The notes under the pieces are model-generated. The model had not been told where the DNA came from. It ran no database searches and saw only the letters and a program-made list of their open reading frames with translations. From assembly GCA_022425745.1 (NCBI GenBank), contig JAKMEW010000362.1:1-37413 (forward strand): a DNA stretch of 37,413 nucleotides, in the 5' to 3' direction. The translations under genes and the position numbers were made by a program. Below, in pieces: positions 23,765 through 33,162 of the stretch; within the stretch, counting starts at the first letter, position 1, and each line of letters opens with the position of its first letter. The stretch is from Rubripirellula sp. GTDB taxonomy: Bacteria; Planctomycetota; Planctomycetia; Pirellulales; Pirellulaceae.

Positions 23765-25048
23765 ATGCGCCGCCGTGTTGTTGTCACTGGTATTGGCATG
23801 GTCAATCCGATGGGTCACGACCCTGAAACGGTTTGGTCCGGACTCAAGGAAAGTAAAAGTGGAGTCGGCAGAACCACACTTTTTGATGCGACTGGATTTC
23901 CCACACAGATCAGTGCTGAAGTCAAAGATTGGGATATTTCCCTCTGCGGCGAAGCGTCAGAAGACTGGGTAAATCGTGGACGTCATACGAGATTTGCTGC
24001 AGGCGCCGCCAGACAAGCCGTGGCTGACAGCAACATTTCCGAAAGCATCTTAGATCCAACGAGATTCGGCGTTTATCTTGGAAGCGGAGAAGGTAATCAG
24101 GACTTTACCACCTTCAGCAAGATGATGGCTGCAGCAGTTGCCAATGGAGAATATGACGGTTCCAAATTCATCCAGGCTGGCCTTGAACTACTCAATCCAG
24201 CCGCTGAATTGGAACAAGAGCCAAATATGCCAGCGGCGCATATTGCAACCATGCTCAATGCGCAGGGACCTAATTTCAATTGCCTAACTGCCTGTGCAGC
24301 AAGCAGCCAAGCAGTCGGTGAAGCAACGGAATTAATCCGACGAGGTGATGCTGATGTGATGCTCGCTGGCGGAGCTCACAGCATGATTCACCCCTTTGGT
24401 GTGACCGGATTTAACCTGCTTACCGCCTTGAGCGAGAGCAACGACGAACCAACCAAAGCGAGCCGTCCATTCGATCGACTTCGTAATGGCTTTGTGCTTG
24501 GTGAAGGATCAGCGATGGTGATTCTAGAAGAATTAGAATCAGCCAAGGCCAGGGACGCAAAGATCTACGGCGAAGTAGCCGGCTACGGAACCACTGCGGA
24601 TGCTTATCGCATCACAGATATACCACCCGACGGCCATGGTGGTATCGCAGCCATGAGAATGGCAATCGCCGATGCAAATTTGACCCCGGATGACATCAAC
24701 TACGTCAACGCACACGGGACAAGTACCACGGTTAATGACAAGGTCGAGTCAAAAGCATGTCGAGAGGTCTTTGGCAATCGTGCCGATAACGTACCAGTTA
24801 GCAGCACTAAAAGCATGATGGGGCACCTTATTGCTGCAGCTGGTGTGACAGAAATGATCGTTTGCTTGATGGCTATGCGTGATTCCGTGATCCCTCCAAC
24901 CATTAATTATGAAAATCCGGACCCCGCATGCGACCTAGACTACGTGCCAAATCATGCCCGCGATGCAGAAGTCCGATACGCTCTGAATAACAGCTTTGGA
25001 TTTGGAGGGCAGAACGTCTGCCTTTGCTTAAGCCGATTCGACGATTAA
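23765..25048 (+). CDS. fabF: Beta-ketoacyl-ACP synthase II-type ketosynthase
   Basis: This ketosynthase condenses malonyl-ACP with an acyl chain. The catalytic triad is complete: Cys177 in LTACAASSQAVGEA, His317 in NAHGTSTTVND and His354 in SMMGHLIAAAGVTE, with Lys349 before it. The N-terminus RRVVVTGIGMVNPMGHDPET and the C-terminal NNSFGFGGQNVCLCL match FabF. From ATG 23765 it has 427 residues; an in-frame ATG at 23726 would add 13 residues, but its GGGGAG site touches the start codon. It closes the acyl-chain set. The presence of a private ACP and two dehydratase-like proteins suggests a special acyl product, for instance for lipid A or another envelope lipid, but the product cannot be read from the sequence. 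Confidence 0.93.
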   Translation: MRRRVVVTGIGMVNPMGHDPETVWSGLKESKSGVGRTTLFDATGFPTQISAEVKDWDISLCGEASEDWVNRGRHTRFAAGAARQAVADSNISESILDPTRFGVYLGSGEGNQDFTTFSKMMAAAVANGEYDGSKFIQAGLELLNPAAELEQEPNMPAAHIATMLNAQGPNFNCLTACAASSQAVGEATELIRRGDADVMLAGGAHSMIHPFGVTGFNLLTALSESNDEPTKASRPFDRLRNGFVLGEGSAMVILEELESAKARDAKIYGEVAGYGTTADAYRITDIPPDGHGGIAAMRMAIADANLTPDDINYVNAHGTSTTVNDKVESKACREVFGNRADNVPVSSTKSMMGHLIAAAGVTEMIVCLMAMRDSVIPPTINYENPDPACDLDYVPNHARDAEVRYALNNSFGFGGQNVCLCLSRFDD

Positions 25049-25085
25049 CAAGCGTTCCAGTTCCACCTTAACGAAACACAGGTCG

Positions 25086-25499
25086 ATGGATACGACATTT
25101 ACCGATGCCGAACTCATCGCTTTTCTAGATGAGACGCTGGGTCCAGAGCGGTCCACCCAACTGGAAAACCATCTGAAGTCAGACAATGTCCTTCAAAATC
25201 GACTACTGGTAAAAAGAAGCCAACAAGCTGCAGGCCTGCATACCATAGGCGGTATTTGGCAACGTACGAAGGCTTCTTGCCCTTCTCGCGAAGACTTAAA
25301 TTCTTTTTTAAAAGAAACTCTCGCTCCTTCCAAAGCAGACTATATTCGATTTCATCTAATTGAGATCGGTTGCCGCTACTGCCAGGCCAATAGCACTGAT
25401 CTACTCGGCGACGCTACTTCAAAAAAACAATTGAATTCACGCCGCGAGCGATTCTTTCAAACAAGCGCTGGGTACCTGCCACTGCGAGTCGAAAAGTAA
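25086..25499 (+). CDS. Small protein with internal duplication and zinc-finger-like end, unknown
   Basis: The 137-residue protein contains two related units. Residues 9-30 (ELIAFLDETLGPERSTQLENHL) and 70-91 align without gaps, sharing the frame L-x-x-F-L-x-E-T-L-x-P and a final HL. The second unit leads into H90, C96 and C99 (HLIEIGCRYC), preceded by C65, which resembles the zinc-binding part of anti-sigma-factor zf-HC2 domains, although with H-x5-C instead of H-x3-C. No membrane segment is seen. It may be a regulator that binds a sigma factor or another protein, but no sigma factor gene is near. It lies 37 bases after the ketosynthase gene, and so may belong to its transcript. Confidence 0.7.
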   Translation: MDTTFTDAELIAFLDETLGPERSTQLENHLKSDNVLQNRLLVKRSQQAAGLHTIGGIWQRTKASCPSREDLNSFLKETLAPSKADYIRFHLIEIGCRYCQANSTDLLGDATSKKQLNSRRERFFQTSAGYLPLRVEK

Positions 25500-25509
25500 C
25501 ACTGAGAAC

Positions 25510-25830
25510 TCAGACTGCCGAGTCAAGCATTTTCTCCAGTTGATCAAGCGTGTTCATGAATTGATTCCATGCACTAACCACTTCCTTAGTGGATAACTCA
25601 ATAACCTTTTCAGAATCAAATCCTGACTCGCTGATCACCACCTTACCTGACAACATCACAAATTGATTAGCTTCAATCGGCGTTTTTGAATCTGTTTCAG
25701 AAGAATTGATGTTGTTCATCGGTAAAACCTGCTCGACAGCCATTTGAACAGCTGAGATTGCAGCGTTGCGGTCTGTGTCAGCTTCGATTACTCGCCGAAA
25801 CGTGCCTGATTTCACATAGTACTTGGTCAT
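25510..25830 (-). CDS. Small conserved-looking protein, unknown
   Basis: The 106-residue product starts MTKYYVKSGTFRRVIEA and has a mixed alpha/beta pattern, with a strand-rich first third, a Ser/Asp-rich linker near residues 40-52, a strand pair (ANQFVMLSGKVVISESG) and a C-terminal helix (VVSAWNQFMNTLDQLEKML). It has no signal peptide, Cys or membrane segment. I recognise no family. It is convergent with the zinc-finger-like gene, with ten bases between stops, and divergent from hemB. Confidence 0.65.
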   Translation of the reverse strand: MTKYYVKSGTFRRVIEADTDRNAAISAVQMAVEQVLPMNNINSSETDSKTPIEANQFVMLSGKVVISESGFDSEKVIELSTKEVVSAWNQFMNTLDQLEKMLDSAV

Positions 25831-26113
25831 CAGTGATTTCCCCGGTTAACTTTGCTTGCAACGAAGTATTAGGTTTGGGAAGAACGATCCCAAGAAGCCC
25901 AATAGTGCTTTATTTGAACATTCACTTCATCGCCGGCCCGATGACACGTTTGGTCTCAACCATTCCAAAATAATGATTTTATTCGCCCAATCCATTTCTC
26001 ATCGAAGACAATCTGTGAAAAGTCACAATTGAATTAACGTAAACCATTCTCGTTAGAGCTTTTCGCGGGGTCATGCGATCAATTACATTGCGAGAGTAGC
26101 GTTTTACCACTCT

Positions 26114-27169
26114 ATGATTGGTTCAGCCCAAGATATCGATCCAAAAAGAAATAGTACAAGAATCATGCCCGACTTTGCCCGTGGACCTTTCCCTTCTACT
26201 CGCATGCGACGCCACCGCGCGCATGCTTGGTCTCGGCGAATGGTTGAAGAAACCTCGCTCGCAGTCAGTGACTTGATCTGGCCTTTATTTGTCTTGGATC
26301 AACAAGATTCTGAATCGGTACCAAGCCTTCCCGGTGTTAGCCGACTCGGAACCAAGGATATTCTTAAAGCCGTGGAATATGCCTGCGAACTAGAGATACC
26401 TGCAATCGCAATCTTCCCCGTTACGGATCCGAGCTTGAAGACCGAAGATGCTCAGGAAGCAACCAACCCGGATAACCTTGTTTGCCGCACGGTAAGAAAT
26501 ATCAAGCAGCATTTTGGTGATCAAATCGGAGTGATTTGCGATGTTGCCTTAGATCCATACAGTAGCCACGGCCAAGATGGTTTAGTTCGTGACGGTGTCA
26601 TCCTAAATGATGAAACGATCTCAGTATTGTGCCAACAAGCGATCATTCAAGCAGACTCAGGCTGTGATATCATCGCTCCGAGCGACATGATGGATGGGCG
26701 AATCGGCGAGATTAGGGATGCGCTTGATGAACAAGGGCACGAAGAGGTTCAAATCATGTCGTATGCCGCAAAATATGCGAGCGGCTTTTATGGTCCATTT
26801 CGCGATGCTGTTGGCTCGGCAGGAAACCTCGGAAAAGGTGACAAGAAAACCTACCAACAATGCCCTAGCCAAACCGACGAAGCACTACACGAAGTAGCCC
26901 TTGACCTACTCGAGGGAGCCGATAGTGTCATGGTCAAGCCCGGCATGCCTTACCTCGATGTACTTCAACGAGTCAAGGAAACCTTTAGAGTTCCAACGTT
27001 TGTTTATCAGGTTAGTGGTGAATATGCGATGCTCTCTGCCGCAGCGGAAAATGGCTGGCTAGATAGGCGGGCAACTGTCCTAGAGAGTCTCCTCGCATTC
27101 AAGAGGGCTGGTGCTGACGGCGTCCTTACCTATTTCGCAGCTGAAGCCGCTGCTTGGCTGAAGGAGTAA
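26114..27169 (+). CDS. hemB: Porphobilinogen synthase (delta-aminolevulinic acid dehydratase)
   Basis: HemB joins two 5-aminolevulinate molecules into porphobilinogen, the second common step of tetrapyrrole synthesis. The two active-site lysines are in SYAAKYASGFYGPFRDA and VMVKPGMPYLDV. The metal-binding region reads CDVALDPYSSHGQDG; the Cys triad of zinc-type enzymes is absent, so this is a Mg-type HemB. Other family segments are APSDMMDGRIGEIR and YQVSGEYAMLSAAAENGWLD. The length is normal. The ATG at 26114 gives 351 residues; ATG 26165 (MPDFARGPFPSTR) is an equally possible start, since neither has a good ribosome site. A methyltransferase gene follows after 12 bases. Confidence 0.97.
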   Translation: MIGSAQDIDPKRNSTRIMPDFARGPFPSTRMRRHRAHAWSRRMVEETSLAVSDLIWPLFVLDQQDSESVPSLPGVSRLGTKDILKAVEYACELEIPAIAIFPVTDPSLKTEDAQEATNPDNLVCRTVRNIKQHFGDQIGVICDVALDPYSSHGQDGLVRDGVILNDETISVLCQQAIIQADSGCDIIAPSDMMDGRIGEIRDALDEQGHEEVQIMSYAAKYASGFYGPFRDAVGSAGNLGKGDKKTYQQCPSQTDEALHEVALDLLEGADSVMVKPGMPYLDVLQRVKETFRVPTFVYQVSGEYAMLSAAAENGWLDRRATVLESLLAFKRAGADGVLTYFAAEAAAWLKE

Positions 27170-27181
27170 GACTTAACAGCG

Positions 27182-27898
27182 ATGAGTCACAAATCTAGCC
27201 ATTTCTCTGAACTTAACTTTGACGAACTCGTCAAACTCGCAAATTCCGGTTTCCCATGGCATTGGGAGCCAACAACAATCGCGAATCGGCAAGAAAAAAT
27301 AGCAGTTGCATCTGACCCGGATGGAATGCTCCTAGACGCGTGCCGTCGACAAGACGCCGGTGAGCAAGGAGTCATTGATCCATTCTGGGCCACTACATGG
27401 AGAGCCGCCGCAGGGCTCGACCACTACCTAGATAATGTTGAAGTTAGCGGCAAGCGGGTGCTTGAAGTTGGATGCGGCACCGGACATGTCGGCTTTTCCG
27501 CTGCGCTCCGAGGGGCTCGTGTCACACTCACCGACGGCGTCGCTGACCCACTACTTCTTGTTCATCTGAGCACTTGGCCTGTTCGCGACCGATGCGAAGT
27601 CAAACAACTTAGATTCGGCATCGACCAACTCGAGGGTGAAAAGTTTCCGATTATTTTAGGTAGCGATGTCACCTATCTGAGACAGCTTTGGCCTGAATTG
27701 ATTCAATGCTTAGATGGTCATTTAGCTCCGGGTGGAACCGTTTACCTAAGCGATCCGTTTCGAATCATTGCAAATGAGTTTTCCGAATGGATAAAAACAA
27801 AGCCGTGGCAATACAGCGAATCGCCAATTGAGCTTCCAGATGACAACAAACATCCCATTCGCATCATGCGACTATCGAGATCAAAATCTGGCTGCTGA
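27182..27898 (+). CDS. SAM-dependent methyltransferase, substrate unknown
   Basis: The 238-residue protein has a class I methyltransferase fold, with motif I as VLEVGCGTGHVGFSAALRGA, the following acidic residue in VTLTDGVADP, and a later strand FPIILGSDVTYLRQLWPEL. The approach FWATTWRAAAGLDHYL resembles the lysine/nicotinamide N-methyltransferase group (Methyltransf_16/PrmA-like), in which proteins are common substrates. No signal peptide is present. It begins 12 bases after hemB and is surely co-transcribed with it, but nothing in it points to tetrapyrroles. It is convergent with the pseudokinase gene, with nine bases between stops. Confidence 0.85.
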   Translation: MSHKSSHFSELNFDELVKLANSGFPWHWEPTTIANRQEKIAVASDPDGMLLDACRRQDAGEQGVIDPFWATTWRAAAGLDHYLDNVEVSGKRVLEVGCGTGHVGFSAALRGARVTLTDGVADPLLLVHLSTWPVRDRCEVKQLRFGIDQLEGEKFPIILGSDVTYLRQLWPELIQCLDGHLAPGGTVYLSDPFRIIANEFSEWIKTKPWQYSESPIELPDDNKHPIRIMRLSRSKSGC

Positions 27899-27907
27899 AG
27901 CCAGCAC

Positions 27908-30900
27908 TCATTCCTGCGACGTAAATTCCCTAGGAACCTGATAGCTGTCTCTCTCGGCTGCCTGCCTTGTTGTAATTCGAATCTCTTTCTTCCCCTGCTC
28001 TCCCTCTGTTACAACCCAGATCAAACTCTGTTTTAAATCGCTTGGACCTGTCGCCGATTTATCTGGATTAGCTTGCAAGACTAGATCTGTCAAAACAGAC
28101 CTAAGGGGTGTGTTAGCTTTGGAGAAATCTCTTACCTGTTGGTTTTGTGTAATTCCCATAAGCTCAAGATCCCCACCAACAATGACTGCCTTTGGCATCT
28201 CGTTACCCGCTGGCAGGCCTTCTTGAAAGGCATTAACAATTGCCTCCAACGCAAATTCCAGTGACTCTTGATCAAACGAAACTGTCATTTCAAGATCCAG
28301 CATCTCATCGACGCTCAACATCTTGATCGCTTCAGGATTAAGAAGGGGTGCATCCGTGGTGGAAGTATTCATGGCGAGTAATCCGGCAAAAACCAACTGC
28401 GGGAAAGCTGCTTGAGGCAGATATGCATTGGCAACAACAGCATTTTCAGATAAACCAAATCGGATGTTCCCGCTTAGGTATTGCATCATCTGGGGCATAC
28501 GAATCGCCAACAGCTTCCATGATGCATCTTGCACAGACTCCAAAATGAAATCGTTTGCCCACGCAGGAAAAGCACCAAACAACTCAGTGACCTTCTTAAG
28601 CAATGCAGCCTCGCTGATGCCACCACTTGGTGCAAACCTAGTTTCAACAAATACCGAATCGTCCGCGTTGAATTTCATCGTTACCAAAGCGGCATTGATA
28701 TCGGGCTGCATGAACCGCCTTAACGGATCCACGAACTCTGGCGCCGAAACAGTTAGTAATTCTCTTCCGTCCGCAAAAAGAAAATTTGGTGTCAACAGTA
28801 CAACCAAATCAGAATCAATACTGGTCCTAGACCACAGGGCCTGTGACGTTCTTGGTAGTGGAATCGCTGAACCTTCTAAGCTCGCGACTTCACTGATTTG
28901 CTCGATAGAGCCAACTGCAAAAGCAGATATTGCTTCAATACCCTCCTCTACTGTCCAAAAATATGCGTCTGCGTTTTCTTCTTCGCTAACGTAAATAACC
29001 TGATTTTCTCTTGTCCTAGCTTGATCGACCGACAACAACTCGATCAAGTCAGGCTCATTGATTGGCTCGAATAGCTCTACAGCCAACGCAACCTCAGGCC
29101 ATCCCGCATCACCGGGAAACATCGTGACGGTAAGTCGGTTGATTTTCTCCAACGGAAAATTCGTTCGGTCACTGGCGAGATTGAGCAAATCCTCGAGGCC
29201 AGTTTTAACACCCTTGAGTAAACTCTGACCTACCTCATGATTTGCAAAATCATTGATCCGACATGAAACGATGACGGAAGGTCCTGGCGGTAATAGCGAT
29301 AGGGGAATCGTTGGACTATCGGTGCCATAGGGCGGCACAAACAAAAGTCGGTCGTCATCAACAACTTCATATCCAACAAGCTTTGAGGGCGTTGTCTCAA
29401 CTTCTTGTTGGCCTTCTCGATTTTGGCCGGTGACAGGCGGGATGACTGCTGGGGGTTCACGGCGAACTATCGGTTCTTCTTTGTATTGCTCATCACCTGA
29501 TCCACCGACGAGGAGCCCGATGAGAAGCACAATAACCGCAACGGACATTCCGCCCAAAACCAACGGAGCTTTTGACTTCTTTTTCTTTCGCCTGACACTA
29601 ACGCGTTTTGGTGACTCCTCAATAAAGGAGGATTCATTGCTAACGGTACCCGTCTCGAAATCACCGTTAGCATGAAAGCCTGTTTCTAAAGATCCCTGGC
29701 CGGGGAAGACATTGCCTTTGGGAGTTTCGTTTAAATCGCTTGCGATGTCGGAATTGGAATTTTCGCGGTCCACCGACTTCGACTCTTTCTTGACTAACGT
29801 TGGTGCATTCAGCGTGTTGTCTTCAATCTCTCCCGCAACTGCAATCTTTTCCGCCACAGATTTAGCTTTTTCTGGACTATGCAGTTCAAGCGAGACCTCA
29901 TCTCGAAGCGACTTCATGCTTTCCTGCGTTGAAGACACGCCCCGCATCTGCTCATCATTGGCTTCTGAATCTGAACTTGCGAGATCTGCTCGCTCGTTAG
30001 ACGGTGAATCTGTCACGCCTACCCCGCGGCGTGTTGATGCCTTTGAGAACGACGTTTTAGTTTGCCCCTTCTTGGCCGACTTAGATGCACCAACCGCGTG
30101 ACCAACATCATCAATCGATAAAGGCTTTTTTGAATCTGTTTTACTTGCGTTCACCTTTGACGATTCATTCTCTTTCGGATCGGCAACTCTCGCAGTACTC
30201 TTCTGTTCAGCGGTAACAGTTTCCCGACTTGCGGCATCTCGTTGAAGAGTTTGAACCACTGCCTCCCGTGTAGCCTGTTTCCCCGCCTCCCATGCTTTTT
30301 TGAAATCACTTGTATTTGCAAATCTTGCATCAGGATTTTGCGCGATCGCGTACGCGAGAATGCGGAAAAGCAACGATCCACTCACCGGATCATTGACCGC
30401 CTCGGCGACCTCTTTCGGTGCTGACCCCAGTGAACTTGGTTCATCCTGATAATCAGGATAAGGGTCGTTCCCCGTAGCGATCCTGAATAGAAGACAACCG
30501 AGAGAGAAAATGTCTGAACGAGAGGATTGCGCAGCCGAATTTAAAGCCACCTCGGGTGCGACATATTCTCTCACATGCGGAACCTTTGCCGGCCCCATTT
30601 CCACTTTGCTGTTCAGTGGGTTGATTAGCAACAACGCAGCGCCATCCTCGGTGACCCAGACAGAATCCGCGTCAATGGTGTATGCTCGCGGCCCAAATGC
30701 CTGCAGTACCTCGAGAGCGTTAATCAGGGACACACCAATCCTAAAAACTTTGTTGGATTCAAATACCTTCCCCTGACTTAGGTATTCATTTAAAAGTTTT
30801 CCGTTCGGGCGTCTCCAAAAAATCTCACAGTCTTCACCCTCGATCGCTACTTCAAAGTGCTGTAGGGAATCAATCTGAGAAATCCGATTCGCGAAATCGG

Positions 30901-31255
30901 GATCCAGCAAGCTCGGATTTACTTCGCCCGCCGCGATCCGAATCCACAGCCCTTGACGTTTAGCTTTTGTGTCAAAGGCTACCATCCATTGTGACAGGCT
31001 ACCCTCGGTTGCCTCAGACAAAATTAGGTATGAACCTTGTCTCAAGCGGTCCCCCTTGGACGCAAGCACATGTTTTGCCTGATAACGGGTCATGTACCCT
31101 TTCTTGATTAGATACTTGGCCGCGCTGACTGCGTCAATTTCACTATCGGTTACCTTTTTATCTGCAATCGAAGCACGGACTGCGTCAATCGTCTTCTTGT
31201 CGCAAATCTCCAGATTTTCGAGCGTCTTCCAGAATTCATCCAAGGCGATGGTCAT
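27908..31255 (-). CDS. Membrane-bound pseudokinase of planctomycete Ser/Thr-kinase type
   Basis: The 1115-residue protein starts with a helical domain (about 1-70; KYLIKKGYMTRYQAKHVLAS) known at the N-terminus of planctomycete Ser/Thr kinases. A kinase-like domain follows (about 72-325). It keeps the fold marks YVAPE (231-235) and SRSDIFSLGCLLFRIATG with Asp248, but the catalytic residues are gone: no Gly-rich loop, no VAxK Lys (LWIRIAAG instead), HRD is AYT (191-193), and DFG is NPL (212-214). A polar linker (330-560) leads to a stop-transfer sequence KKKKSK and one membrane span at about 563-585. The remaining 530 residues lie outside and form a mixed alpha/beta domain I do not recognise. 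It may act as an inactive scaffold or sensor. No partner kinase gene is adjacent. Confidence 0.88.
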   Translation of the reverse strand: MTIALDEFWKTLENLEICDKKTIDAVRASIADKKVTDSEIDAVSAAKYLIKKGYMTRYQAKHVLASKGDRLRQGSYLILSEATEGSLSQWMVAFDTKAKRQGLWIRIAAGEVNPSLLDPDFANRISQIDSLQHFEVAIEGEDCEIFWRRPNGKLLNEYLSQGKVFESNKVFRIGVSLINALEVLQAFGPRAYTIDADSVWVTEDGAALLLINPLNSKVEMGPAKVPHVREYVAPEVALNSAAQSSRSDIFSLGCLLFRIATGNDPYPDYQDEPSSLGSAPKEVAEAVNDPVSGSLLFRILAYAIAQNPDARFANTSDFKKAWEAGKQATREAVVQTLQRDAASRETVTAEQKSTARVADPKENESSKVNASKTDSKKPLSIDDVGHAVGASKSAKKGQTKTSFSKASTRRGVGVTDSPSNERADLASSDSEANDEQMRGVSSTQESMKSLRDEVSLELHSPEKAKSVAEKIAVAGEIEDNTLNAPTLVKKESKSVDRENSNSDIASDLNETPKGNVFPGQGSLETGFHANGDFETGTVSNESSFIEESPKRVSVRRKKKKSKAPLVLGGMSVAVIVLLIGLLVGGSGDEQYKEEPIVRREPPAVIPPVTGQNREGQQEVETTPSKLVGYEVVDDDRLLFVPPYGTDSPTIPLSLLPPGPSVIVSCRINDFANHEVGQSLLKGVKTGLEDLLNLASDRTNFPLEKINRLTVTMFPGDAGWPEVALAVELFEPINEPDLIELLSVDQARTRENQVIYVSEEENADAYFWTVEEGIEAISAFAVGSIEQISEVASLEGSAIPLPRTSQALWSRTSIDSDLVVLLTPNFLFADGRELLTVSAPEFVDPLRRFMQPDINAALVTMKFNADDSVFVETRFAPSGGISEAALLKKVTELFGAFPAWANDFILESVQDASWKLLAIRMPQMMQYLSGNIRFGLSENAVVANAYLPQAAFPQLVFAGLLAMNTSTTDAPLLNPEAIKMLSVDEMLDLEMTVSFDQESLEFALEAIVNAFQEGLPAGNEMPKAVIVGGDLELMGITQNQQVRDFSKANTPLRSVLTDLVLQANPDKSATGPSDLKQSLIWVVTEGEQGKKEIRITTRQAAERDSYQVPREFTSQE

Positions 31256-31529
31256 TCAAATCAACTTATTTAACGACGAAAGAAAAAGATGGAATCCTCT
31301 CCCTTCTAGTTTACCTCAATGTCGGTATCCCGCCGACCATTCCAACTGGGAACCCTAAAAAAGATGGGAGCAGGATATGCCCTAAAAGTTCGTTAGCGGC
31401 CATATAAATCGAATTGAAAAAGGACAAAAACTTCACGATAGCATGGCCAATTAACGTGGGCTAAAATCCGAAGTCGGACTCGATTCTTCCTCGAATAACA
31501 ATCTGCTCCGCGCATCTAATCGGTTTGCC

Positions 31530-33023
31530 TTGAACATCGTTTATCTCACATCTGAAGCAATCCCATTTGCACGCACCGGTGGCTTAGGCGACGTCTGCGG
31601 CAGCCTCCCCAATCGGGTCAGTAAACTGGGACATCATGTATCGATTATCATGCCCGCTTTCCGATGCGTTCACACTTCCGGGATCAGCATCATCCCAACC
31701 GACATTAGCTTCACCATTGAGATCAAATCTGCAACGGCTGTTAGCTGTCGACTATTGAAAGGTAAGCTACCTGGTGGTGATGTAACCGTTTGGTTCATTG
31801 ACCAACCAAAGTACTTCGACCGGGAAGGCCTCTACGGAGATGGCTCAGATGATTACCCCGACAACGCTGAACGTTTTGCTTTTTTCTGTAGAGCTTCCAT
31901 CAAAGCGATGGAAAGATTGCAAATATCTCCAGATGTCATTCACTGCAACGATTGGCAGACAGGTCTTGTACCAGCAATCCTAAGACAAGACGCGACGATT
32001 AGGTCTCAGTTCAGCAGCACGACAACATTGATGACAATCCATAACCTCGCCTACCAAGGAAATTTTTCGGCCAAGGCATATGATTATGTTGGTCTTGGCT
32101 GGGAGCATTTCACGCTGGAGACTTTTGAGTTTTATCATCGCCTCAATTTCCTGAAAGCTGGAATCACTTGTGCTGATACCGTTACAACAGTGAGTCCACA
32201 GTACGCCCAAGAGATTACCACTCAAACACATGGATGCGGACTGGATGGCGTGCTTCGAGCGAAATCGGATCATCTGCACGGCATCATCAACGGTATCGAT
32301 GACAACATTTGGAATCCCGCAACGGACCATCTCATACCTCATCAATACGACCAAACAAACTGGCGAGTTGGGAAACTTGCCAACAAGCAACACCTACAAC
32401 TTCGCTTCGGTTTAGAAGCCAACGATGAACTGCCCCTCATTGGACTTGTAGGTCGCTTAGCAGATCAAAAAGGCTGGGACTTGATTTTACCGATCATTAA
32501 AAAGCATCTCATTGAGAACCGACCAACACAGTGGATCGTCCTTGGTAGTGGCAATCCACAACTCGAAACCGAATTAAGATCCCTGGCCGCTCAACACCCC
32601 TCTCGGCTGGCAGTTTATATTGGATTCAGTGATGAGCACGCTCATTTAATCGAAGCGGCATCAGATCTCTTTCTAATGCCTAGTCACTACGAACCATGTG
32701 GATTAAGCCAACTCTACAGCCTACGTTACGGAAGCGTTCCAGTTGTGAACCCTACCGGCGGGCTTGCTGACACCGTAGTTGATACGCGGGAAGATTCTCT
32801 GGAGCGAGGAACGGCAACTGGTTTTTATCTCGATCAGGCCGACTCGGCATCACTTGACCGCGCCATAGGACGTGCGTTGTCGATTCAGTACCACCAGCCA
32901 GAGAATTGGTCCCGAATTGTCACCAACGGCATGCTCCAAAATTGGTCATGGAACCGAAGCGCCAACAATTACATTAAGTGTTATGAACGTAGCCTCGTGC
33001 ATAAACTTGCGGATCGCGGCTGA
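31530..33023 (+). CDS. glgA: Glycogen synthase (ADP-glucose type, GT5)
   Basis: GlgA extends alpha-1,4-glucan from ADP-glucose. The N-terminus MNIVYLTSEAIPFARTGGLG carries the sugar-nucleotide motif normally KxGGL; here Arg15 stands in place of the Lys. Other marks are VIHCNDWQTGLVPAIL, TIHNLAYQGNF, NGIDDNIWNPATD, GLVGRLADQKGWDL and the C-terminal YEPCGLSQLYSLRYGSVPVV with PTGGLADTV. The length of 497 residues is normal. The start is a TTG at 31530, fixed by the strict family N-terminus. The stop codon lies in a 17-base tandem duplication. The galT-like gene follows after about 140-200 bases on the same strand, so both may serve glycogen and nucleotide-sugar metabolism. Confidence 0.95.
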   Translation: MNIVYLTSEAIPFARTGGLGDVCGSLPNRVSKLGHHVSIIMPAFRCVHTSGISIIPTDISFTIEIKSATAVSCRLLKGKLPGGDVTVWFIDQPKYFDREGLYGDGSDDYPDNAERFAFFCRASIKAMERLQISPDVIHCNDWQTGLVPAILRQDATIRSQFSSTTTLMTIHNLAYQGNFSAKAYDYVGLGWEHFTLETFEFYHRLNFLKAGITCADTVTTVSPQYAQEITTQTHGCGLDGVLRAKSDHLHGIINGIDDNIWNPATDHLIPHQYDQTNWRVGKLANKQHLQLRFGLEANDELPLIGLVGRLADQKGWDLILPIIKKHLIENRPTQWIVLGSGNPQLETELRSLAAQHPSRLAVYIGFSDEHAHLIEAASDLFLMPSHYEPCGLSQLYSLRYGSVPVVNPTGGLADTVVDTREDSLERGTATGFYLDQADSASLDRAIGRALSIQYHQPENWSRIVTNGMLQNWSWNRSANNYIKCYERSLVHKLADRG

Positions 33024-33054
33024 GCTTATCACTAACCTGAGCTTATCACTAACC
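33021..33054. repeat. 17-bp tandem duplication that includes the glgA stop codon
   Basis: The unit TGAGCTTATCACTAACC occurs twice without a gap (33021-33037 and 33038-33054) and is followed by TGAGAT. The first TGA is the glgA stop codon. It looks like a recent slippage duplication and does not change the protein. Confidence 0.95.
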
Positions 33055-33162
33055 TGAGATCTCATAAAACTTAGTATTCAAGTGATTGATACAATCGCTG
33101 TGAAATCGTTCGCGATGTTGCAGTCTTAGCCTGCAGATCTTTCGATCCACGAGGATCACATC

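Noticed and set aside
28428-28994. A 188-codon plus-strand frame inside the pseudokinase gene
   Set aside because: It is antisense to the outer domain of the pseudokinase and has no ribosome site or family similarity.
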